Assembly (NCBI GenBank): GCA_030141605.1
Contig: JAQGDQ010000033.1
Coordinates: forward strand, 124,001-188,000
Length of the DNA: 64,000 nt
Direction of reading: 5' to 3'
Origin: Tubiluchus corallicola
Lineage: Eukaryota > Priapulida > Priapulimorpha > Priapulimorphida > Tubiluchidae
Below are positions 47,795-59,300 of this stretch, in pieces. Under the pieces are notes generated by a model, which saw nothing but the letters and a program-made list of their open reading frames with translations, was not told the origin of the DNA and ran no database searches. Positions within the stretch are counted from its first letter, which is position 1. Each line of letters begins with the position of its first letter. Both the position numbers and the translations under genes were made by a program.

Positions 47795-49090
47795 TGAACA
47801 TAAAGAAAACGTATGTACTTGCATAACAAAAACGTTCATAAGTCAGTATTTCAGTTTTTCTAGTTATTCCTGTATCCTGAATCTCCATTTCTTGAGGATC
47901 ATTTTGATCCCAAGTTCATCGCTCTATGTGATTTCTAAGCTGACATAATCCGCATTCAAGTTGAGGTACAGGCTGCACACAGACATAAGAACTTTTATTT
48001 CACACATAACAAGATATACAGATTGTAGTCAGTTGACAAGTAAATATTTAAATAGTGTGGGGAAAGGGAACGACCATATCGTCTTTTACTCCCTTCCCAG
48101 ATATAAAGTGAAATGAATAACTTTAATCAGCATTATAGACAATAATAAAGTTATTTTTATGAGTACAATATAATGTTGTTGTTTTTTTTTTTAATTTCAG
48201 TTTTTTCCCAATAACTCCTTTAATCAAATTTTAGATAGTATAGAAGCCTGAATTACAAACAGAAACTAAAATAATTATACTATTTTGTAAAACAGGGAAC
48301 TTGCAAATTGCCATGAATAAAGAAAAGCAAAAAAACACATTTACATATGTTTAATCTTAAGGTATAAAAAGACAATTTTTTCATGAGGGAATATTATCAG
48401 GAACTATTACAAAGTGTCATATTTTTTGATGACTTTGAGATATATAGATTAATTTTTGATTAGCAGTATACAGATAGTAGTCATTTCCAGAATTTTTAGG
48501 ATTGTGGATTTCAATGATTAAAATCATTGATTTTAACAACTTTGTTCTGAATGGTGATTAAAGGCTGCTTTATAAACAGCTTGGCTTGTTTCCATGCCAA
48601 CACGCAGTATCGCAGATATGGATATACTAGTGCATAATAGATAGTTTTGAGTACAGAAGTGTTCACAAAGTGACGAATTTTTGCAAATACTGAAAAACAT
48701 AATCTTGAGAATATCACTGTTAAAGTTCATCATCGTTTGTTGTGGAGCTTCTACAAAAACGCTTAGCAACCTTATGAAAGTGTGGTTGCTATGGACTTTG
48801 CAAGAACATGTTGAAGTTATTTTTAAATGCAATAGATGACTCTTCCAGACGAAGATCTGCACTTGGCAACAGAAAAAACCCTAGTAAAATGCTTCCATGA
48901 GCAACTATCGAACTTTGAAAATATCGACTTTTTCACAATTGTAATACTGGTTTTTAGACGAAGAAGTGGATAAAGGGTTATGAATTCAAATTTTTGTATT
49001 TTTTGAACATTTGCGTGACAATTTGATGCTAGAATATGTCCAATATATTTAGCATCTGTTTTCGTAAAATAAACGCAAAAGTCTGACAAA
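47795..49090 (-). mobile_element. interspersed repeat family R2, copy 2 (reverse), split by a LINE
   Basis: The outer pieces 47795-47960 and 48690-49090 align with consecutive parts of the reverse complement of 28968-29552. The intervening 0.7 kb is a LINE 3' end. This shows insertion of the LINE into a pre-existing R2 copy. Confidence 0.75.
47966..48690 (-). mobile_element. 5'-truncated LINE inserted in R2 copy 2
   Basis: Minus-strand reading gives IRHFVNTSVLKTIYYALVYP, then YLRYCVLAWKQAK and ITIQNKVVKIN. This is the thumb-region block after the RT core of CR1/L2/Jockey-type LINEs (..l..iYyalv.pyl.Y....W........i...Q.kivr.i). About 500 bp of 3' untranslated sequence follows. Confidence 0.75.
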
Positions 49091-49599
49091 GCTTCTAGTT
49101 CTAAGAACATGCACCTGCCTGAAGTGTAAATTGCACTGTTGCAATAAGCAAGTGACAGAGGCAGTTTCACATAAAAAACTTAAGCATATAGTTTTATCCC
49201 TTCAGGCTTGAGATATACACAATGGTGCTTTGGTCTATTTGAGTCTGAATGACTCAGATATATTGTGCTTGTGGACATAAAGTAGTACTGATTCATAAAA
49301 AATGTCCCTTGGTTCATAATGTCCACCTTTCCTCTAATGAACTAGACCCAATCTTGAAATTGTGCTTCTCTAAAGTTCTGGAGGTGTTTTTTTCTAAAAG
49401 TGGGCAACATGATCAGTCTTATCAATTTGATGTATACAGCGTTTAATTAACCAGCTAGTACCGTAAGCTCTATTTGATTGTGTAAAATTTCAGAAGATGA
49501 CTATTACTTATAATTTAGTTATAATATCTAATAATATTGAAATTATAATTTCATTTTTCTACCATATTTACATGCACTTTTTGTAACTTACGTGGAGTA

Positions 49600-51285
49600 A
49601 TGTTTGCACACGATTGCCATCTTCTTGCCAAGTTCATTAGTCGAGCTTTGTGCTGACCCAGTAATTGTTAATTGTGCATAACATCTTTGTTTGTCCAAAA
49701 TTTGTCTAGTCCATGTTTAAAACTGTTTACAGATATAGACCGTAGCACTCACTACAGGATTTAGCGAGTTCCATTAGTTTACTGCTCTTCACAAAATGAT
49801 TAGCATCTCACACGTTTGATCTAAATTTGTAAAGGTCGCAGCAGTAGCCTCTTTCAACATATTCCACATTGTCGGTTTAGGTACCAATCTTACTTCATAT
49901 TTCTTGTTCATGGTTTGAAGACTTCCAGCACGCCTTTGCGGCCTTCCTTGATTTTGTGAACGGACCATGTGAGTAACTTTAGTTTATGGAATTTTGATCA
50001 TAAGTTAATTTTTAAATTTAGGAATGGTTTAGCAGCCCTTCTTTGTACAATCTCAAATGATTCTATACGTTCTAAATACATCTTCCACAGACACAATTTT
50101 GGGCTTGTGTACTAGTATACTTGTATACTGGTTTCATTCTAACCAATGTTTTGTACAGCAGGACAAAGAAGTGATGTTTGTCTGTTCGATGATGTTGTTT
50201 GATGTTCGTAAGTTCTTCTTAACAATCCTGCCAGTCAGTTTACTTTCTCTGTTTTCTCTGAAATATCAACCTTGCAGCAGAGTTTATTGTCAAATGCGAT
50301 ACCAGTATCCTTTTTACTTGAACCTAAGACAAACCGCAAAATATTGCCCTATCCTTAGGCAGTAGTTATAGTCTAGATTTCAGTTCCTGCTTGATATTTT
50401 CACTGTTTTGCATTTCTCCGGGTAAAAAATATTGAAGACATTTCTCATTGATCTAAGTTGTAAGTTTACACTGCCTTATGGTATAGACACAATGAATTCT
50501 GGTTTTCGGTGCTTATACAGCCAGTGATGATAAATGCTAGCAAGCTATAAGAAAGTTCTACGGCAAGACAACAAATGCTAATGCTGATTATAAGTGCTTG
50601 CTTCTTGCATTTATAATCTTAATGGACTGAACAAAACATTCTTATTGCACATGTAAGAACATGAGAACACATCAGATGCTAATGCTGATTTGTAAGCAAT
50701 TGCGTCTTACTCTTATAAGCTTACCAGAATGAACAAAACATTCTTTTTGCAGTTCAACTCTGCTAAATTAATATAATTCTAGAGATGGCTGACAATTTTT
50801 TCCCGTGTCTGTCACACTCTCTCCGAATGAAATCATTATGTGCCTTCCTTCTAGTTCTTTTAGCTGTAATATGGGTAAAAGAACTAAAAAACTTTGTTCT
50901 TCACTGGAACTAGACATTTTGTGTCAGAGGATATGCATGAATCAGCGCTGAAAACAAGACTGATAATAAGTGCGATTTTACTAGATTTTGTTGTCTGTTG
51001 TGTTTTGTTGTGACAGGCTTATGTCAAGTTCGTTCCTGATGATGTTCAGCCGCTTCATCTGCAAACAGTTTAATTGCGCATACTATTTCTTCAAGGAGGT
51101 TGGTAGTGAAAACTAAGGATAAAATGGAACTTAATGTGCTTCCACGAAATATAGTTCTTCTTACTTCTTCGCAACATGATCTTCCTATGTTAATCCAGAC
51201 CACGATTATGCAAACATATAATGACCGCCAGGTTATTTGTAAGAAAATGGCACCTAAAAAAGAAAGAAAAGGGCACATAACAAAT
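49600..51285 (-). mobile_element. decayed LINE reverse transcriptase region
   Basis: The minus strand carries, from right to left, VRRTIFRGSTLSSILSLVF then VCAIKLFADEA (RT motifs around the catalytic FADD, here FADE), a VQRRAAKPFLNLK-like block (about 50050-49990), a KLLTWSVHKIKEGRKGVLEVFK-like block (about 49980-49920) and a terminal PVVSATVYICKQF-like block (about 49760-49700). Order and spacing match a Jockey/CR1-type LINE. Stops are frequent. Confidence 0.7.
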
Positions 51286-53780
51286 GGTCTTGCTGGAAGG
51301 CAGGCATAGTATTTTCACATTTTATAATGCTTGTATGAATACTGGACATTTGAGTGCAGCCAAATGACAAAAGCAACATAGGATCAATTCGAAAAAATAA
51401 AGAAAATTTTGACTTGAAGTTTTAAGTTGTTAAAGCATTATTGATTACCATTAATAGTAGCAGGTATAAGCCTACTGATAAATTTTCTTGTTCTAGGATG
51501 TTATACCAGTGCTTCTCCAATCAAACACTTTCTGCTGGTTTAAATGTTGAGTAGTTCTGTGTTTTTCCTGCCATCTGGATATGTGACTTTGTGAACATAC
51601 ATCTGGGTGTATCAGCATTCACTACTATAATACCACACATTATGCTCAATTAGCAAATTTGTGTATTCCTCTGATTTTTCTGTTATTTATAAACGTACAA
51701 CTGGCTTTTTCGAAATTGACCTTCTAATAATAAGAGCAAACTTTTTTCTTAGTAACTGTTTGGCCTCTTCCTGTCTGTTTGGTGCAGTGCATTGCTGGTA
51801 ACTATATACACATTTGTTTTGCTGTTGCTAGGTAATTATTTCATTTGGCTAGTTGTGCTACTAATGCTATAGAACTGATCTCACATTTCTGCTTGATATT
51901 TATTGTAATAGTTATTGTTCGTTATCTAATAGTTAAATTCATTTTCATTATGAAAAAGTTGTAATACCTTACTTCGATTTCCCATTCACTCTGAAGGTTC
52001 GTCGTGTTATATCTTATATCATAATATGCAGTTTATGATATACTGTATATTGATACAGTTTACAGCAAAAAGTTACTTTGCTCTTGTTCTTCAATTCCAT
52101 ATACTATCGTACTATGTTCACTAAAGGTGGTGATAATGAATTAGCACTTTTGCTGATTGCCATGTTTTTAAGTCATGAACTTCTAGTGAATAATAGTTTT
52201 CTCTGTAGGAACTGATAAATGAATAAAATTATGAGGACATTTGACTCAACTCTGCTCATAACTGTGATAGCGTGTGTTTTGGTGAAGACAAACATTGTTA
52301 CTGCTCACTTCCAGGAATGCTTTTGTCAGGTATGTTTTTTTAATTTGGTGTATAAAATACCCTTGCAACTGTATGACGTGTCTAAGAACTAACCTATCAA
52401 CTATGAAAATTGCTGAATATGACCACCTATGCATGCTTAGTTAAACACGATCACTAGTCATTTACACTGCTGGTCCTATTTAGTATTTACAAAGCTCTTT
52501 GAAAACTTGCTCAGCGACTACTGTGTTTTGCTAAATAAATTTATCAAATAAGTATTAATTACCTATAAGAGAGATTAATAAATGCTTTATCTGCTATTAT
52601 TATATCAATAGCAATTGTTATCAAGAGTATTATTATTATCAAGAGTATTGGTTACAGATAATTAGGCCTGCTAGGTGATATTTTTGCGACGTAGCACTAT
52701 GACGTTTTGAAAGAATCTTTCAACTTCAGTGCCTGCTGTCGCATTATGTAACAAGCTCATAGCATTTATTTTCTGGTAATTTTGAACTGCCTATCATAAG
52801 AGACTTATTGTGTAAGTTATGATATAAAGCAAGCAAGAAATTAAAGTATGCAAAAGTAGTTTGCCTTATACTACACTTCACTTAAAATTCAGCAGCTGCA
52901 TTTCTATTTAAAGTTGTGTATTCTTAAAAGAAATTATACAGCCATTTAGCCTTTTCTCAGTTTTTTTGCACAGATCTTCAGTTTTAATAAAGTTCGACTA
53001 CCTCGGTTAACTGCTAACTTAATTACAGTTCATTGCATATATGCACTTATTACAGAAAACCTGATGTTATAAAAATTAATTTCTTTTTTAATACCTTTAA
53101 TGGTTTATTAGTTCTTGGCATGATTAATTCACATGTTACAAACAACAAATAAAATTGCTAATGTTGGTGCAAGTTTATCATTGCTTTCTAGTTTAGCTTT
53201 CAATTGCTTATTGTCATGGCATTTTGTCATCTTGAAAGTTAGCAGATGTAGAAATATTAAATGGCACTTTTCATTGTTTTATTTGTGATTTGTGTGCATA
53301 AACATTTTTCTGTTTACACATTTGTAGCTGGTCCAAATTAACCATTTTGTCAACCATCTAGTAATATTTGAAACTAATAATTAGTTAAACCTCTGTAGTT
53401 TATTCCTGGTTGCCGGCATTTATTTCTTATTTCTTATGTTAAACAGTGTATTAATGCAAACATGAAATTTAATGTATCTCATGATTCTTAATTCTCGTAT
53501 CATTGTTGTAACGTCCATTTCATCTTCCCACATAAATGGACTTGTGCAGTGGCTTGCGTCATGTGAGTGTGGTGTTTGTTCAGTTGGTCTGTCAGTTGGT
53601 TGGTCATCCCAATTGCAGAATTTGAAAAGAAAACACAAACTCTACTCATTTTTGGCCCTTCTATGCTGTGCATATCATTATGTATTCTACCTTTTGTTCA
53701 AATGTGGAAGTAAAATAACATTAGCATTAAAAAGATCTTTTCTATAGCCTATGAACGATAATAGCCATTAGCCAAGGTTA
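51286..53780. other. intergenic, nothing recognised
   Basis: About 2.5 kb of AT-rich sequence with no family resemblance in any reading frame and no clear repeat structure. Confidence 0.4.
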
Positions 53781-54980
53781 GTAAGTACTGCGGGAGGGCC
53801 AGTTTAATCGCTTGTAATGATAGCTGTAGGAAGCCAGCATATACCTATGCCTACATCTACTCTCACATGTATCGAAAAGAGGTCAGCAACTTTACTCCAG
53901 GTACGGCGCGTAGACTGATATGACGTGCAAGTAGTATTGCCCACGTAGTCAGTTATGTCGTATGGTGACTTTGTCCATGAGGTCTGAAACTATTGGACAA
54001 ATTGAGTGGGCAGATGTTTTCGGTGGTAGAGATTTCCACAAAGATTGGTGACAATTAAGACTTTGTCTCATTGCTGTGTTCGTATCATTGGGAAGTGCTA
54101 TTGGCGTACCGACAAACCGTTGAGAGGCGGATCCGTGTTTGAGGTGACGAGGCACCCCCAGTACGGTAACAACCCAGAGACTGTAAGTTGCACGATTTAG
54201 TATTTGCTTATCTGATGTTAGCAGTTGCGTGGAAGCTGGACTTAGCCTCCTTGCTATTCAAGAAATTGGTAGTGATACTAATAGACGCTGAGCTGCAACC
54301 TCATCATAGAGGCGCCCTACGATAAACTTAGTAGTACTACGCAACCTCCATGGTGTATTTTCTAAGCGAGATAATGCCGGTGGATCATCATAGCGCTAGC
54401 GAGGACTACATTATTTGGGGTGGCATGTAGTTAAGTAAATAGGTACCCTTTTAGTTAGGTTTAGCTGTTGTGCATTATTTGCCAATTTATTTGTTTGTTT
54501 ATTGACTTGATAGCGTAAGTCTACCGTAAGTACATACTGTAATATTTAGCACATTCAAACGTAGTTAAATTAGTGTTGGATTAATGATAGTGTTTTTACA
54601 TACGTTTTTTTGTTTGTTTGCTTAATAACTATTATTACAATATTTATGCAATTGATTGTTTGTGCATTAGTTGCCTACACATCGTCGTTTGCATTACCAT
54701 AGTGAGTACAAAAGATTACTCCAAGCAAAGTAAACTGCACATCCCACACCCGAACCACACTGCTCAATAGACAGGCCCCCCGTAGACTGCCTATAAGCTC
54801 GCCACTGTCTGGAGCTAACGGGTAGATGATTGGTCGCCCCCTTTAGCTCGGTCAGGCCAGTCAAATTGTTACCCAGCGACTACCTTCGATCAAACAAACT
54901 ACCCCCAGACGCCAGATCGTTACAATTGTCTCTAGTTGCCAATTTCTATTGTTCAGAAGTGTTCAGAAGATATTTGAAAC
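53781..54980 (+). mobile_element. possible 3' end of an old LTR retroelement
   Basis: This tract is richer in G and C than its surroundings. A purine-rich run TTTGGGGTGGCA at about 54416-54427 directly precedes TGTAGTTAAGTAAATAGG, as a polypurine tract precedes a 3' LTR. No second LTR, no intact gag or pol frame and no target duplication were found. It could equally be an unrelated transposon or a decayed gene. Confidence 0.28.
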
Positions 54981-56356
54981 TATTCGAAATTTTAGCTGTT
55001 TGTTTTCCATTATTATTATTTGACCCAAATTTCTTTACTAGCAGCATGGAATTGGAAACTTGAAATAGAGCCGTGTCTGGGACCCTTGTACCAATGTAAA
55101 AACCTATTTATATACAGACTTGAGAAGTATGGACACTATTGTATGAAAATATTTTTCTCAATTATTATAGGGCATGCCAATTTCCGATTAAACCAGCATA
55201 AGGTTACATAAGGTTGGTTTTTCTAAATATTATTTGTTATGTTCAAGCTGTCTGACACTCTGAGGAGAAAAAACTTGTTGGTCAATATAACATGGTTATA
55301 TTTATAACATGGTTAAATTTATTAAATTTTTGCAGTATTCCTGTGCCTGGGGACTTGTAGGGAGGTATCTGTCATTTACTAATTTAACAGTCCTGAGTGA
55401 AATCATTCTAACGCAAAGCTCAAAGGTTTAGTGCTCTTGCAAAAGCGTATTTCAGCAAGAATGCTGTCATCTTTTCACTGGCAGTCAAGTATGTTGATCA
55501 ACCACATTCTTCGTTGTTCAGCCGTCTTTGCTAAAACATAATGCCCTATCCTGCTACTTTGTCCATTGTACTTCATCTGCAAAAAATAGTTAATGAAGCC
55601 ATGAATTCACATAGTTATTTGTTTTTCTTTCAAAATTCCCTAACATCTAAACAACATTGCCCTTTTTGAAGATGGAAGAACCTCGTCTGTAAAATCCATT
55701 TGCGAAAATTCCTAGCGACAACCTCCTCTCCATCATTGTTCATATGACATATGAGCGATCTCTAGGATGATAGCTACGTAACTAGACCACTGTGCCACAC
55801 GAGTGCAAGAAAATGTGGTATTTTAGTTACCGTCTTGCTTTTAACAGGTTTATTACATAGATTTATCTCTTTCAGTTTGAGTGCATTGCATGAGGGCTTG
55901 ATAAAAGAATTTCTGTGGCTCACGAATAAGTTTGCCATCAGAGTGAGAATTTAACAGGTGATATACCTGTGCGATTTCACCAAGCAGTTACGCTGCTACG
56001 GGTTATCTGCCTGCGGCTTTAACGCTGACGTGTATGGAGTTTACTGTTCTGCTCTATATTTGGCCATGCCGGTAGTTCAATAATTTTCAGAGAATAGAAA
56101 CGTATTGATGTGAATATTGTGTTAGTTTCATTGCGTGTATGTTAGGCAGGTACGCAGTCAATGTAGCGCTGACATTGAAAGTTGATAGAAATTTTATTAG
56201 TGCTATGATCAGAGTTGTAAAAATGTACTATTAAATTTGTCTGTATACAATTTTGAAGTACAGTAACAACAAAATTACATTCGACACAGTATTGCAGGCT
56301 TAATGGCATATGTTCAATTGTTCTACGGACGCAAACTGTGATAACCCCCAGAAAAC
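54981..56356. other. intergenic region upstream of ERO1
   Basis: No coding exon identified. The ERO1 promoter should be near the right end; no TATA box was assigned. Confidence 0.4.
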
Positions 56357-59300
56357 ATGTTCCTGTTTTCCTACCTTATCGGCATTCTCGTGTACTTCTC
56401 ACCTGTTGTTTCACCTGGAGATCCTTTTTCTCAGGTAATATACAATCATAATGAAAGTGAAAATTTGTCTTTTGAGTGTTCAATACATTGTTGTTAGGAA
56501 GCTCGTAATTTACAGACGACTGTAATTAATATGTGACTCAGTTGTATTATACGTACTTTTTTAAGTGTGTCGCGAAAGTGGAACACCTTTTGTATGCCTG
56601 CAGCTGATTAGAGAATGTAACCGTACTATAAAAACGTGTTAACGAGGATTTGATGCCAAGCGATGACTGTCATTTCAGCCGCAGGACAATAGGTCTATCT
56701 GTCTCTGTCTGAAGATCTGTTGGCTTTGGCTTTCTCTAAGAAAAATTGTTCAAAAATATAGAAAGTTTTTGTTCTCAACCGCATTCATTGTAGATATCGA
56801 CTGTCTAATTAATTTGAAGAATCTTGTTTAGTTCTTATCAGTGAATGAAAATGCGGCTTTGGGGTGAATAGCTGAGTGGTCAAGGCGTGTGTTTGGTTGC
56901 ATGGTTAAGACATTGTCGCAGTGGACGAATGCTTGCAAAAAACAGCTTCTGAGTAATTTCAAGAGGCTGTGAGTGGGCTGTACAACTGAGTGTGTCAAAA
57001 GCGCTTCCAAAGTGTCTTAACAAGGTTTTAACCTTGTTCTGTCATAACTATCCAGTAGGCTGTGCCACTGAGGTTAGTAAGCATTGCTTTGCAGAATATG
57101 AAGCCGTACAAAAAGGGAAGCAAAGCATGTATAAAATAAATTCAGTCTTATAGACGTTTGCTTTTTATTTGCTCATTTTGCAGCACAAGCAGTTTAATTT
57201 ATGTGTTCTTGAACAAAGCAAAAAGAAAAACATGAAAACTACGTCCATTCATCCAGCTATTTTTCTGATGGATTCAACTAGGTTTTAATTCTTTTTATTT
57301 AAAAGCAGTTTGCTTATATATGTGTACTATAATTTACATCCTCCCAGATAACCTTTTAAAATTATTACCAGCAAAATTTTTTTTAAAATGGCTTACTTGC
57401 ACAAAAACACTAAATCTTTTGTACATTTTCACATTTTTTGATATGGGTTCTCATTCGTTTTCGTCATTTAAAAGGATGGACACAATTGCCCCATTTTAAC
57501 CTCCCAAATACGTCTTTGGAACGAAGAAAGGCACTTTTCAAGAGACAATGTTGAGCGACAAGGTCATATAACAATGGTGCTTAAGTATTTTGGCTTTTGG
57601 ACGAGTAAATAAAGCAGAGATTCTATTTAAAGCAAATATCAAATTAAAACAGTTACCATTTTTTCAGATTGAACCAATCGATTTTAGTGGTTTTATCCCG
57701 TTGTTTTCTTTGGCGTAAAACACTGATTTGCCTTCTTTAGTTTTATTTTTATAATGAGAACTTGTTTATTTTCAGTTGGTGGGGCAAGTAGATGATTGCA
57801 CATGTGATATAAACACGGTGGACCATTTTAACAATGTAAAGCTCTGGCCACTTTTAAAGCCTCTCATGGAACGTTATTATTTTCGATACTTTAAGGTACG
57901 CCTGGTAGTATTTGAAATGCAAACATAGTGCTTCTTTATATATGCACCGGCGGAGCACGAGGCACTGTGCAAGTTAACCCAAGTTATTGAAAAGGTTTTA
58001 AAGGAACCTAAGAAATTTTAATCAACAAAACTGTGCTTTTGTCCAGCCCATATTATGCCTTCTGAGACATTGTCAGTTTAAAGAAAACTAAAATTTATCT
58101 CTAAAGTTTCTTTACTGCTAAACTCCTCGTGCATTTTTATTTGATTCGAAACTTCGGAATGTTTAATAATTTAATTACAGTTTGCATGTCCTTAAAAACT
58201 GACCCAATGGGAAACAGTATAGAAAATTAGCAATCGAAATTGCCTTTACTGGATTTCTCTCTGATGACTTTGATGACTATGTTGTTTTCATGTTAGCTTG
58301 TGTAAATGTACTTTTATATGAATTTTAACATGAATTGAACACGGGAGTGCAAGTTCATTTTATGTAAAAAATTTCATGCCAAAATTAACAGCTTTACCAC
58401 TGTGTTGAAAGTAGCTTTCCTGATTATTTTCGTCAGCTAATTTGTCTAAGTTACGCTTCTTTGTTTTGTCATTATTGCAGGTAAATTTGAATCGAGAATG
58501 TCCATTTTGGCCAGATGATAGTCGTTGTGCATTTGGGGGTTGCCATGTAGAATCTTGCACAGAGGTAATTCTTGTGCTTGCAAACCAAAACCACCCATAA
58601 GTCGGCATAGCATACTTAAAATTACGTTATGCTTCAAAGTAGAATCTACCAAAAATTTGATCAAACGTCAGTTTTTTGCTTTTTATAAAAACAAATGCTA
58701 AACATATTGGAGTTTTATATTCTAGTTTCAAATTGTCAAATAAATGTTAAAAAATATCAAAAATCTAATTTTATAATCACGTACCCACTTTTATAGCTAG
58801 AAACTAGTAAGGCAATTGTAAAAATCTTGTACATTTTCAAACTCCAATAGTAGCTCGTGTAAGTTGTTATTTTGGTTTGGGTTTTTTATGTTGTCAAGCC
58901 CAGATCTTCGTCAGGAAGGCTCATTTACTGAATTTAAATATAATTTCAATGTGCTCTTGCAAAGTCCTTAGCAACCAACATTAAAGTTATGTTTTTCAGT
59001 GCGTAGATTATCTCAGCTTAGAAATAACGTGGAGTGATGAGGTTGGTATCAAAGTGATCCTCATGAAATGGAGGTTCAGGATATGTGAATAACCTAACTG
59101 TCGACTTATGGATGGCTTTGCTATGCAAGCACACATTTAGCTAATTTTATGAATTGCTCTTTTTCACAAAACAACTTTAGCAATACATTGATCGATGCAT
59201 AATAGCTTAGATTTGGAACTAATTTTTTATTTAACTGCTTTGAATTTTTCACAGGAAGAAGTTCCCAGTGGTTTACGAACAAATGGACAACAGCACAATA

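Noticed and set aside
58262-58285. Other TGATGA motifs in ERO1 introns (also about 62529)
   Set aside because: No D box at a suitable distance and no terminal stem, so they are not snoRNA candidates.
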